Assembly (NCBI GenBank): GCA_003161195.1
Contig: PMOV01000309.1
Coordinates: 20,052 to 33,610 of the forward strand
Reading direction: 5' to 3'
Length of the DNA: 13,559 nucleotides
Source of the DNA: Acidobacteriota bacterium
GTDB taxonomy: Bacteria; Acidobacteriota; Terriglobia; Acidiferrales; UBA7541
Under the pieces are notes generated by a model, which worked only from the letters and a program-made list of their open reading frames with translations, did not search any database and was not told the origin of the DNA. A program made the translations under genes and the position numbers. Each line of letters starts with the position of its first letter. Position 1 is the first letter of the stretch. This document shows positions 1 through 6,849 of this stretch, piece by piece.

Positions 1-599
1 GCCCAGAGACGCACCGTCAGGGACATGAGCCGCGCGCAGGTGCTGATAATTTCCACCGGGAAGAGTAGCAGCGCCAGCGCCCAATCTCCCAGAGTCTTTG
101 GCGAACCGGCAAACGTCTTCAGATAGCCAAGCACGCCGTGATGCCGCGCGCCCTGATAATTGAAATACAGGAAGGTCAGCACCGCGCAAGAGAGCGGCAC
201 GGCCACCACGCCGGTCGGCGAGGTAAAGAATGGAAAGGCTCCGAAGAGATTGCCCACCAGAATGAAGATCGCCGTGGAACCGACCCACGGCACATACTTC
301 CACCCGTCGTGGCCGGCATTTTCCTCCAGCAGATCGCGGATGCCGAATCCCAGCGAATTGGTGATCAGCCCCTCGGCAATCTGCTGCAAGGAGCCCGGCT
401 TTTCCACGGAAAGCCGCGCGCGCAGAATCAGCGCGAACAGCGTGCAAAACAGGAGCACCAGAATGGCCATCACCACGTGCTGCGGAATGGGCACCGCGGG
501 ATCGCTTGGTCGCATGTGCAGCGCCGCCAGCAGCGACAGCGCCATGCTGCCAAAATAGCGATTAAATGTTTCCGTAATCCAGCTTACGTGATGCTCCAT
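1..599 (-). CDS. atpB: F0F1 ATP synthase subunit a (partial, cut by window edge)
   Basis: Membrane subunit a of the F-type ATP synthase, which forms the proton half-channels against the c-ring. The ORF begins at ATG 599 and runs off the left edge, giving 199 complete codons (N-terminal part). It starts MEHHVSWITETFNRYFG, has a hydrophobic helix around residues 40-60 (VVMAILVLLFCTLFALIL), the EGLITN segment typical of the family, and then PVEIIS...LSLTVRLW. The Arg in the last motif (codon 11-9, about residue 197) matches the essential proton-path arginine (R210 in E. coli). It lies 33 bases downstream of atpI in the same direction, the usual order of an atp operon. Subunits c and b would be expected beyond the edge. 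The identification is based on motifs and context. Confidence 0.93.
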   Translation of the reverse strand, partial: MEHHVSWITETFNRYFGSMALSLLAALHMRPSDPAVPIPQHVVMAILVLLFCTLFALILRARLSVEKPGSLQQIAEGLITNSLGFGIRDLLEENAGHDGWKYVPWVGSTAIFILVGNLFGAFPFFTSPTGVVAVPLSCAVLTFLYFNYQGARHHGVLGYLKTFAGSPKTLGDWALALLLFPVEIISTCARLMSLTVRLW

Positions 600-632
600 C
601 GATTGGTGACTCCACCCGGCAGGCGCCCACCC

Positions 633-1055
633 CTAGTGGGCGGGACGCAGAATTTCGTACACGCTGGCAGCCATCGCCGCAGCTCCCTGCGCACACAACC
701 CCACCAGCATGCTGCCGAGAGGGATGTGCAGATAAACAAAAATAGCATACACAATCAGGGCTATCAAGCTATAGCGCAGCAATGCAAGGAGATAGGTGAC
801 CGGCGAAACATGCGGTTTTTCCGCGTCCGCTTGCGCCTGCGACTCGGCGACGAGCGTATCTAAACCGCTCCGCAACCACCGGAAGTTCAGCCACGCCAAG
901 CCGGCGCCGATGGCTAGTCCGGCTGCCCAGTCGGGGCGATGCGCCACCAGCAATACTGCCAGCGCAGCCAGCGCGCCGATAAACGGCGTCAGCCACGCGA
1001 TCGTTAGCTCTGTGGAATCGTGACGTGGCGTCGCTGCTGCCGTAGCACTCATCAT
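633..1055 (-). CDS. atpI: ATP synthase subunit I (AtpI family)
   Basis: Small integral membrane protein of 140 residues that matches the ATP synthase I family, which assists c-ring assembly and/or Mg2+ supply. Four hydrophobic segments are visible: about 19-41 (IAWLTPFIGALAALAVLLVA), 44-62 (WAAGLAIGAGLAWLNFRWL), 86-109 (VTYLLALLRYSLIALIVYAIF) and 112-136. A charged loop rich in Ala, Glu and Gln (about 69-83) lies between helices 2 and 3. It sits between atpZ and atpB, all on the minus strand, with 33 bases to atpB and 74 to atpZ. The start could be either of two consecutive ATG codons (1055 or 1052). Sequence in this family is poorly conserved, so the call rests on topology, size and position. 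Confidence 0.82.
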   Translation of the reverse strand: MMSATAAATPRHDSTELTIAWLTPFIGALAALAVLLVAHRPDWAAGLAIGAGLAWLNFRWLRSGLDTLVAESQAQADAEKPHVSPVTYLLALLRYSLIALIVYAIFVYLHIPLGSMLVGLCAQGAAAMAASVYEILRPAH

Positions 1056-1129
1056 CGCGACTCAGGCACAGCTTCGGAGATTGCATTCATCGTAGCTGCT
1101 CACAGGCTTGCATCACGCGGTCACCGGCA

Positions 1130-1372
1130 TCACTTTACGCGGCGGATGATCTCGCGTATTCCGCCGGCCACGCCCAGCGCGCCGAAGAGCAGCAGGAAGA
1201 TCGGCTTGGTGTGCAACGAGCGATCGAGAAGGAAGCCGAGCAGGCCGCCGAGCGCCACCGCTCCGACAAGCACGAAGGGCAACTCCAGCGCAATCGCCGT
1301 CTGATTCCGGTCCTGCCGCGCAGCTTGCCCCAGCTTGTTCCCGCTGCCACCAGGCACTTCTCCAGCCGCCAT
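1130..1372 (-). CDS. atpZ: AtpZ/AtpI-type F0F1 ATPase accessory subunit
   Basis: 80-residue protein with a polar N-terminus (about 1-28) and two transmembrane helices: about 29-49 (LELPFVLVGAVALGGLLGFLLD) and 55-73 (TKPIFLLLFGALGVAGGIREI). The pattern of a first helix ending in GGxxGxxLD and a second helix with a Gly-rich FGALGVAGG segment is typical of the AtpZ family (putative F0F1-ATPase subunit, proposed Mg2+/Ca2+ transport or assembly role). It is the first recognisable gene of the atp operon on the minus strand. A GGAG lies 11 bases before the ATG at 1372. The C-terminus ends in basic residues (IIRRVK). It diverges from the MFS gene across about 146 bases that must hold the promoters of both. 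Confidence 0.82.
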   Translation of the reverse strand: MAAGEVPGGSGNKLGQAARQDRNQTAIALELPFVLVGAVALGGLLGFLLDRSLHTKPIFLLLFGALGVAGGIREIIRRVK

Positions 1373-1518
1373 AGATTCGCGCTCTCCGGAATCTCAGCAT
1401 ACACGTCTATGCAAAGCTTTGCCGAGCGGGTCACCAATCCATCTGGACGAATGCTGCGATCCCTCTAATCCAGCTTCTGTTGTCTTGCGTTTCTCTTCCC
1501 ATGTAAAGGAATTCGCGA

Positions 1519-2865
1519 TTGTCGCATCCAATGCGCATGCCTGAAGCGCACCTCGGCGCGACTCCCACGTCCACGACCGCGAAGACATCTACGACCACTG
1601 CGTCTACAACCGCTGCGTCTATGGCCGCTACGCCCTTCGCCAATCCGCTCGCTGCGGCTGCCGCAATCGCTGCGCCGATCCCGGCGCGCACGGTGTGGTA
1701 CATGGCGCTGAGCACGGGGTTGATTGTGGCCAACATTTACTATGGGCAGCCGTTGCTGGCGGAGATTGCGCGGCAATTCGCGCTGAGTGTGACGCAGGCG
1801 GGCGCTTTAGCCATGGCCACGCAGATTGGCGCTGCACTGGGCATGCTCTTCTTTGTGCCGCTGGGCGATACGCGGGAGCGGCGCGCGCTGATTATTGTGT
1901 TGCTGCTGTGTTCCGCGGCGTCGCTGCTGCTCTTTGCGGCGGCGCCCAACGCGCTGTGCCTGGCTTTCGCCAGCCTCGCGGTGGGCGCCACGGCGTCCAT
2001 TGTGCACGTGATTGTGCCCTTTGCGGCGCATCTTGCGCCGCCGCAACAACGCGGTCGCGTGCTGGGCATCGTGCTGAGCGGGCTCATGTTCGGCATCCTG
2101 CTGGGGCGCACGCTGAGCGGCTTCATCGGCGCGCACTTTGGCTGGCGCTACGTGTACCTGCTGGCGGCGGTGTTCATGGTGGGGCTGGCGCTCACCGCGC
2201 GTTTCTTCCTGCCGCGCAGCGAGGCGGAGATTTCGCTGCGCTATGCGGCGCTGCTGCGCTCGGTTGCCGAGTTGGTGATGCGCCATTCCGGCTTGCGGGA
2301 ATCGGCGCTGCTGGGAGCTTTGCTCTTTGCGGGGTTCAGTGCGTTCTGGACGACGCTAGTGTTCCTACTGGCTAGGCCGCCTTACCACTATGGCGCGGAG
2401 GTTGCGGGGCTGTTCGGCCTGGTGGGCGCGGCTGGGGCGCTGGGTGCGCCGCTGGTGGGGCGGCTGGCTGATCGCCACGGAGCGCGCAACACGCTGGGGA
2501 TCGCGTTGCTGATCGTGCTGGCGTCGTTTGTGTGGCTCGGCTTGTTGGGTCACGTCATGGTGGGACTGATTATCGGGGTGATCCTGCTGGACCTGGGCGT
2601 GCAGTCCGGCCACGTCTCGAATCAGGCGCGGATTTACGCCATTGCGCCGGAAGCAAAGAGCCGGCTCAACACGGTCTACATGGTGACGTACTTCACCGGT
2701 GGTTCGCTCGGTTCGCTGCTGGGCGCGGCGAGTTGGCGCTTCGCACAATGGCGGGGCGTGTGCGGCTTCGCGCTGATTTCTACCACGCTGGCACTGGCCG
2801 TGTACTGGCGCGGACATCGGCGACATGGCAAATCTGGGAATATCGCGTCTGCGGATTCCGTGTGA
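1519..2865 (+). CDS. MFS transporter (MFS_1 type efflux permease)
   Basis: Predicted 12-helix major facilitator transporter in the inner membrane; the substrate cannot be told. The conserved block starts at about residue 61 (MALSTGLIVANIYYGQPLL), followed by the loop 2-3 motif GDTRERRALI and, after the central loop (about 230-255), the second-half equivalent GRLADRHGARNTL. This type is often annotated as a sugar or drug efflux permease. The first 56 residues are an unusual Thr/Ala/Ser/Pro-rich stretch lacking from most relatives. The start is uncertain: TTG 1519 has AAGGA eight bases upstream, while ATG at 1531, 1537 or 1621 would give shorter products; I prefer TTG 1519 on the ribosome-binding site. 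Translation ends at TGA 2863-2865, convergent with the PilZ gene. Confidence 0.88.
   Translation: MSHPMRMPEAHLGATPTSTTAKTSTTTASTTAASMAATPFANPLAAAAAIAAPIPARTVWYMALSTGLIVANIYYGQPLLAEIARQFALSVTQAGALAMATQIGAALGMLFFVPLGDTRERRALIIVLLLCSAASLLLFAAAPNALCLAFASLAVGATASIVHVIVPFAAHLAPPQQRGRVLGIVLSGLMFGILLGRTLSGFIGAHFGWRYVYLLAAVFMVGLALTARFFLPRSEAEISLRYAALLRSVAELVMRHSGLRESALLGALLFAGFSAFWTTLVFLLARPPYHYGAEVAGLFGLVGAAGALGAPLVGRLADRHGARNTLGIALLIVLASFVWLGLLGHVMVGLIIGVILLDLGVQSGHVSNQARIYAIAPEAKSRLNTVYMVTYFTGGSLGSLLGAASWRFAQWRGVCGFALISTTLALAVYWRGHRRHGKSGNIASADSV
1591..1635 (+). repeat. Three imperfect 15-base tandem units in the MFS 5' coding region
   Basis: Units ACGACCACTGCGTCT (1591-1605), ACAACCGCTGCGTCT (1606-1620) and the more diverged ATGGCCGCTACGCCC (1621-1635) follow one another in frame. 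They encode TTTAS, TTAAS and MAATP, part of the low-complexity N-terminal extension of the transporter. The period is a whole number of codons, so copy number can change without breaking the frame. Confidence 0.6.
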
Positions 2866-2910
2866 ATGGCGAAGGAATCGCAGAGAGATTAATTACGGCA
2901 GAAGTGACGA

Positions 2911-2939
2911 GTGGCGAGTCGCAGCCAACCGCACGCCAC
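2911..2939. terminator. Inverted repeat between convergent genes (possible weak terminator)
   Basis: GTGGCG (2911-2916) and CGCCAC (2934-2939) form a six-pair stem with a 17-base loop, in the 77-base gap between the convergent MFS and PilZ genes. No T-run follows on either strand, so this is only a candidate for a bidirectional stop signal. Nothing else is visible in this gap. Confidence 0.25.
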
Positions 2940-2942
2940 AGG

Positions 2943-3287
2943 TCATTCGGTGCCGACCATGGCGTCGGTGCGTTTGCGCATGGCGGCTAGAATCCACTTG
3001 TGCAGGACGCTCTGGCAGTAGGGATTTACTTCGCGGAAGGTCAGGCCCATGCCTGCAGGTGGTTCCGTGTGGATGACTTTGGCTTTGGCCTCGAAGTACT
3101 CCTGTTCATAAAAAATTTTAACGAGCAGAAGGGTGCCCACGGGAAACGGGGCGGGATACTCGACATAGCAACCTTGCAGGCTTAGCTCGGTCATGCGGGC
3201 GACGACGGTGGCATTGGGAGCGCGTTCCGGAGCGAGCTCCGCCGCAGCGTTGATTGGAAACCGCAGGCCCTGACGCGCTTCACCCAT
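2943..3287 (-). CDS. PilZ domain protein (putative c-di-GMP binding)
   Basis: 114-residue single-domain protein. It has the two parts of the PilZ c-di-GMP binding signature: RxxxR near the N-terminus (RQGLR, residues 5-9) and a D/NxSxxG-like segment, here ELSLQG (about 34-39), followed by the beta-strand GCYVEYPAPFPVGTLLLVKI. The later AKAKVIHTEPPAGMGLTF is the usual PilZ barrel strand ending in GMGLxF. In the family, cyclic di-GMP binding changes motility, adhesion or polymer export through a partner. The acidic residue of the second motif is Glu rather than the usual Asp or Asn, which could weaken binding. The gene stands alone, convergent with the MFS gene and with a long upstream spacer. 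Confidence 0.82.
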   Translation of the reverse strand: MGEARQGLRFPINAAAELAPERAPNATVVARMTELSLQGCYVEYPAPFPVGTLLLVKIFYEQEYFEAKAKVIHTEPPAGMGLTFREVNPYCQSVLHKWILAAMRKRTDAMVGTE

Positions 3288-3777
3288 GAGCTACAGGGTA
3301 AACCAAACGGGCGAGCGATGGCGGTGGCGCAGCAAAAGCCGGTCACGAATCAGGTAGCAGTACAAAACCGGACTGCGGAGCTAACCCTAAGCGGTGGGTG
3401 TAAGTTTCGTTTCATGGGAGTTAAAGTACTTTGTCTCGATACGGATTTCTGAGTGTTCATTGTGCTGGGTCTGGCGGGATGTTTGGTTTGCCAATCGGCT
3501 ATCCGCGCACAGGCAAGAGTTTCTGTGCTACCTAAGTGCTTTGTTTGCGTTAAAAATATTTTTTGGACCTCCGGAAGAGCTGGGGAGAAAAAGGCAGATT
3601 TCGCCGAACGGAGAGGTTAAGTGGTTGAGGACGCTTGGGTTGCAGATCGGAGTGCTGCCGAGACAAGACGCACTTCTGTACGATGCGGGATTACCAAAGA
3701 TTTGGCGCGGCTGTCAAGAGAAAAATAGGTACTAGGACTAAAACATTGAAGTTTTGTTGAGCGCAAGGGACTTGTGG
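3288..3777. other. Gene-poor, relatively AT-rich spacer
   Basis: About 490 bases between the PilZ start and the proC stop. Base composition is visibly more AT-rich than the flanking genes, with runs such as the perfect palindrome AAAAATATTTTT (3552-3563). The only longer ORF starts with GTG at 3394 (113 codons); it has no ribosome-binding site, no recognisable domain, and a Trp/Cys-rich composition unlike the neighbours, so I do not call it. A minus-strand promoter-like sequence lies at 3688-3717. No tRNA or rRNA is seen. Confidence 0.6.
3688..3717 (-). promoter_or_regulatory. Promoter-like sequence pointing towards the PilZ gene
   Basis: On the minus strand, a perfect -35 hexamer TTGACA (3717-3712) is followed after 18 bases by TAATCC (3693-3688), which is preceded by TGG in the extended -10 position. 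The -10 is weak. If used, it would give a leader of roughly 390 bases before the PilZ start, or a separate small RNA. Confidence 0.35.
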
Positions 3778-4644
3778 TTATTTCTCGAATAAAAGTTCGG
3801 AGGCGCGCTGGGTGGCTTTTACCACGGCTTTGATCAGGGTGACGCGGAGCTTCCCTTCTTCTAGTTCCAGAATGCCATCGATGGTGCAGCCGGCGGGGGT
3901 GGTGACGGCGTCCTTTAGTTGGGCGGGGTGTTCGCCGGTTTCTAAGACAACGCTGGCGGCGCCTTTCATGGTTTGCGCAGCTAGGAGCGTGGAGATGTCG
4001 CGGGGGAGGCCGACCTTTACGCCGGCCTCGGCGAGCGATTCGAGGATGATGTAGACGAAAGCGGGGCCGCTGGCAGAGAGACCAGTTACGGCGTCCATAT
4101 TTTTTTCGTCGACGACGACGGTGCGGCCCACGGCATCGAACATGGCTTGCGCGGTGTCGAGATGTGCGCGGGTAGCGTGCGCGCCGCGGCAGATGCCGGT
4201 CATGCCACAGCCGACGGTGGCAGGGGTGTTGGGCATGGCGCGGACGACGGGGACTTTGCCGCCGGCGTGCTGCTCGAGGTAGCTGATGGGGACGCTGGCG
4301 GCGACAGAGATGACCAGAGTGTTCGCGCTAAGTGCGGGGGCGATTTCTTTCAGGACTTCGCCGACGACTTGCGGTTTCACTCCCAGCAGGACGATGTCGG
4401 CACCGTATACGGCTTTGCGATTTTCCGTGGCGGCGTGAATGCCGAGTTCTTTCGCGAGGGCCACGGCTTTTTCCGGATGCTTGACCGTGGCGGTGACATT
4501 TTTGGCGGAGAAGAGGCCCTGGCGTAGATAAGCGCGCAGGAGGATGCCGCCGAGTTTACCGGTGCCGAGGACGGCGAGTTTTTTGCCGTGCAGCGAGGCG
4601 GAGTCCGATGCGCTAGATTTCTTGTCGCTTAGTTTGTGCGGCAT
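3778..4644 (-). CDS. proC: Pyrroline-5-carboxylate reductase
   Basis: Cytosolic enzyme for the last step of proline synthesis: NAD(P)H-dependent reduction of 1-pyrroline-5-carboxylate to L-proline. The 288 residues contain an N-terminal Rossmann fold with GTGKLGG (27-33), the segment VVRAMPNTPATVG, the dimerisation domain with LSASGPAFVY, and the ProC signature ending VTTPAGCTIDG near the C-terminus. Length is slightly above the usual 265-275 because of a polar Ser/Lys-rich extension of about 20 residues before the fold. There is no ATG between the chosen start and the fold, so ATG 4644 is favoured. No ribosome-binding site precedes it, but a promoter lies 9 bases upstream, so translation may be leaderless. 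It diverges from the unknown gene at 4735. Confidence 0.95.
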   Translation of the reverse strand: MPHKLSDKKSSASDSASLHGKKLAVLGTGKLGGILLRAYLRQGLFSAKNVTATVKHPEKAVALAKELGIHAATENRKAVYGADIVLLGVKPQVVGEVLKEIAPALSANTLVISVAASVPISYLEQHAGGKVPVVRAMPNTPATVGCGMTGICRGAHATRAHLDTAQAMFDAVGRTVVVDEKNMDAVTGLSASGPAFVYIILESLAEAGVKVGLPRDISTLLAAQTMKGAASVVLETGEHPAQLKDAVTTPAGCTIDGILELEEGKLRVTLIKAVVKATQRASELLFEK

Positions 4645-4653
4645 AGACTAAAC

Positions 4654-4682
4654 ATTCTTAATTACCCTATCTCTTGCGTCAA
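4654..4682 (-). promoter_or_regulatory. Predicted proC promoter directly at the start codon
   Basis: On the minus strand, TTGACG (4682-4677) and AAGAAT (4659-4654) are separated by exactly 17 bases. They match TTGACA and TATAAT at five and four positions. Only nine bases separate the -10 from the proC ATG at 4644, so transcription should start within about three bases of the start codon. The adjacent bases TTTAGTCT contain no Shine-Dalgarno sequence. Confidence 0.5.
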
Positions 4683-4734
4683 CCGTGCATTCTTCTTGTG
4701 CGCCGGGCCTAGGCGGGGACCTTAACATGAGTTC

Positions 4735-5691
4735 ATGCCCCCTCTCACCGAGTCCTACGAACCTCCCGCTGCGAACGCCCCAAATTTGCAATCGGCGGTG
4801 CGCGAACGTGGCAAGGGATTGCCCGGAGCAATCCGTGCAGCGATCGGGCGGGCGCTGGAAGTCATCATCGAGTGGATGGTAATCGTTCTGGGATGCCGCG
4901 TGAGCCGCGCCGAGGCGCCATGGCTGGATACGCCGCTCGGCGATTCGGTATTCATCGGGGCGGGGATTTACGAACAAATCGCGCGCGAGGAAAATCTGGA
5001 AATCCACGTTGTTCCGGATGCGGGATTGATCGGCGATTTCGAGACGCTGCGGGGACCGAAATTTAATCCGAGCGCGGTGCACCCGCGGGTGCGGCACTTT
5101 TACGAACACGCTTCGCAATACCAGCTGGAGGCATGGAGTGAAGTCGCGTTGATCGGGCAGTTTTTCCTGTGGCTGCTTGTGGAGTTCATCAGCCAGCGAA
5201 TGGATCAGCTGAATTTTCCGATTTCGCCGCTCGAGATGGCGCGCGGGATGAGTAGCCAGGTGATTCAACTGCGGGAGAAGAATACCGGCAGGCTGATCTA
5301 TACGGGCTGGCTGCGCAAGCTGAAGTCCTCGGGAATGGTGATGTTTGCCGGGATCTATTCGGTAGCGAGAATTCCTAGCGAAGAGGGTCCCGTGGTGAAG
5401 GTTACCTTTCCGGATCGCGGGAGCGCCAACGTGTATCTGGCGCCGATGAATCATCCGGATGGATCGTTTGGACTGGATTCTTCAGGGTCAGGGTTTGGGA
5501 GGTCGGGATTTTATCGCGTGATCGCGTCCGGCAAGAAGCATTTACGGGTGCGGAATTTCAAGACGCTGCATGAATTGTTCCACGTGTATGAGGACCAGGA
5601 AGGCGTGCTGCGGACAGACCATAAGATTTCATTTTTGGGGATGACGATTGTACGGCTGCATTACAAGATGACGTTGCTCCCCACCGCGTGA
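4735..5691 (+). CDS. Conserved-looking hypothetical protein, 318 aa
   Basis: I do not recognise a named domain. The first 65 residues are polar and basic with a short hydrophobic patch (LEVIIEWMVIVLGC, about 41-54). A second hydrophobic segment lies at about 140-153 (VALIGQFFLWLLVEF) and could be a membrane-associating helix. The centre and C-terminus look like a mixed alpha/beta fold with short motifs such as FYEHASQYQLEAW, LDSSGSGFGRSGFY, HELFHVYEDQEGVLRTDH and TIVRLHYKM. From memory, similar proteins of unknown function occur in Actinobacteria and Acidobacteria, with the late YxxxxGVLRTDH and LHY motifs conserved; this is not verified. ATG 4735 lacks a strong ribosome-binding site. The gene stands alone, divergent from proC. 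Codon use is like the neighbours, so it is probably a real gene. Confidence 0.72.
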   Translation: MPPLTESYEPPAANAPNLQSAVRERGKGLPGAIRAAIGRALEVIIEWMVIVLGCRVSRAEAPWLDTPLGDSVFIGAGIYEQIAREENLEIHVVPDAGLIGDFETLRGPKFNPSAVHPRVRHFYEHASQYQLEAWSEVALIGQFFLWLLVEFISQRMDQLNFPISPLEMARGMSSQVIQLREKNTGRLIYTGWLRKLKSSGMVMFAGIYSVARIPSEEGPVVKVTFPDRGSANVYLAPMNHPDGSFGLDSSGSGFGRSGFYRVIASGKKHLRVRNFKTLHELFHVYEDQEGVLRTDHKISFLGMTIVRLHYKMTLLPTA

Positions 5692-5780
5692 TGAAACAGC
5701 ATCCAGCTGCCACAAAGTGAACATGGAATAACGGCCCGGGAAATTGGCCGTCGCGGCAGACTACGCTTAAGAAAAGGAGC

Positions 5781-6010
5781 ATGGCCCTCGATTGGTCACG
5801 ATGCACGGCGGTGGAAAGCGTACCGGGAAAGATGAGCGTGGGTTGCGCGGCACGCGCATGCCAGTATCTCTGATTTTCGACAATTTGGAAGCCGGCGCCA
5901 ATATCGATGACATCGTGGATTGGTACGACGGCCTGGACCGCGAACAGATTAAGGCCGTCATCGAGTTTGTCGCGCGGAGCCTTGACGAGGCGTCTGCGTC
6001 GCGGCGCTGA
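5781..6010 (+). pseudogene. DUF433 antitoxin-like gene, frameshifted
   Basis: DUF433 proteins are small DNA-binding antitoxin-like partners of DUF5615/PIN-like toxins. From ATG 5781, just after AAAAGGAG, the frame reads MALDWSRCTAVESVPGKMS (to 5837), matching the usual start of this DUF433 subgroup (LDWS-C-xVE-xPGK-xSGA). It then meets a stop at 5871. The family core continues in another frame from about 5846: RGTRMPVSLIF, LEAGANIDDIV, DWYDGLDREQIKAVIEF, ending at TGA 6008-6010. The break lies between 5838 and 5845, where about seven bases of the expected GAWVF-type linker seem missing. A shortened product starting at TTG 5792 or ATG 5801 (up to 72 residues) could still be made, but without the normal N-terminus. 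Confidence 0.75.
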
Positions 6011-6322
6011 TGCTGGTCTCTTCGATCAAAGCACTCCTATACGCCTCCGCTCATACCTCGTAGGGCATCGAGTCGAAACCGCTGCACAAAGAGGTTGGGA
6101 CACGCACAAAAACGGCGATTTGCTGCAAGCGGCGGAAGAGGTATTTGCCACATCGGACACAGGTATGCGTTACAACAGAATTTTGCGCACCGCAGGATTG
6201 CGTTTGTAGTGATGAGCAACGCCCAAGGGCCAGCCCTAAGCGACCATGTGGCACTGGTGGCCGCCGCCGTGAATGAGGGGAAGCCCGGTAGCTATGTCGA
6301 GGCTGAGATGCCTTCGGCTTAA
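6010..6322 (+). pseudogene. DUF5615 PIN-like toxin gene, broken by two frameshifts
   Basis: DUF5615 proteins are PIN-like putative nuclease toxins usually paired with DUF433. The expected start is ATG 6010, overlapping the DUF433 stop as TGATG. In its own frame it gives only 17 residues before a stop at 6061. One base is missing near 6013-6019; after it, another frame carries the family sequence LFDQSTPIRLRSYLVGH, VETAAQRGWDTHKNGDLLQA and FATSDTGMRY. A second missing base near 6170-6173 (TACAACAG where TACCAACAG is expected) moves the rest to a third frame: QQNFAHRRIAFVVMSN through NEGKPGSYVEAEMPSA, ending at TAA 6322. Three to five residues also seem missing around 6138-6145. The PIN-type acidic residues (D of LFDQ, D of TSD) remain, but no full-length product is possible without recoding. 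Confidence 0.82.
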
Positions 6323-6348
6323 TTGAGAATCAATAGCTCAGATTGTGG

Positions 6349-6849
6349 CTAGTCGTGGCGGGCGCCGTGGAGGATGTGGATGGCGTGTGGGAGTAGGTGG
6401 GCTATGGATTCTAGCGATTCGGCGGCGCCTTTGGGGCTGCCGGGTAGGTTGATGATTAGGGTTTTGGCAGAGACGGCGGCGGTGGCGCGGGAGAGGATGG
6501 CGGTTTTGATTTTAGTTTGGCCGGCGCGGCGCATTTCTTCGGCTATGCCGGGGATTAGTTTGTCGGCGACAGCTTGGGTGGCTTCGGGAGTGTTGTCGCG
6601 CGGGCCGAGGCCGGTGCCGCCGGTGGTTAGGATGATGTCGACGCGGTTGCTGTGGGCTAGTTCGCGCAGCGTTGTCGTGAGCGATGGGAGATCGTCGGAG
6701 ACGGTTTGTGTGTGGATGATTTCCCAGTGTAGGCCGCGGCAGACGGCTACGGCGGCGGGGCCGGAAGCGTCTTCGCGTTCGCCGCGGGAGACGGTGTCGC
6801 TGACGGTTAGGACGGCGATGCGCATTGGTGCGTGAGAATCATGGGGCAT
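6349..6849 (-). CDS. mogA: Molybdopterin adenylyltransferase (MogA/MoaB family)
   Basis: Cytosolic enzyme that adenylates molybdopterin with ATP, activating it for metal insertion by MoeA. The 166-residue protein is a single MPT-binding fold with RIAVLTVSDTVSRGER at the start, the nucleotide-binding signature TTGGTGLGPRDNTPEAT (75-91) and NLPGSPKGA (134-142). Length fits MogA/MoaB. It is the last gene of the minus-strand run and its start overlaps the preceding regulator gene by 11 bases, which suggests translational coupling. A shorter start at residue 9 (MRIAVL) is possible and would remove the overlap. MogA and MoaB cannot be separated from sequence alone, but the moeA and moaC neighbours fit either. 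Confidence 0.9.
   Translation of the reverse strand: MPHDSHAPMRIAVLTVSDTVSRGEREDASGPAAVAVCRGLHWEIIHTQTVSDDLPSLTTTLRELAHSNRVDIILTTGGTGLGPRDNTPEATQAVADKLIPGIAEEMRRAGQTKIKTAILSRATAAVSAKTLIINLPGSPKGAAESLESIAHLLPHAIHILHGARHD

Noticed and set aside
138..863. Long plus-strand ORF over atpB and atpI
   Set aside because: Shadow of the two minus-strand atp genes; His/Arg/Gln-rich composition typical of antisense frames in GC-rich DNA.
3394..3735. Plus-strand ORF of 113 codons in the spacer
   Set aside because: GTG start without ribosome-binding site, Trp/Cys-rich composition, no recognisable motif; probably chance in AT-richer DNA.
3730..3777. AAAAC/GTTTT short inverted repeat after proC as a terminator
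   Set aside because: Only five A/T-rich pairs and no T-tract on the minus strand; too weak to call.
4648..5454. 268-codon minus-strand ORF antisense to the unknown gene
   Set aside because: Arg/His/Pro-rich composition and no motif; the plus frame has ordinary protein composition.
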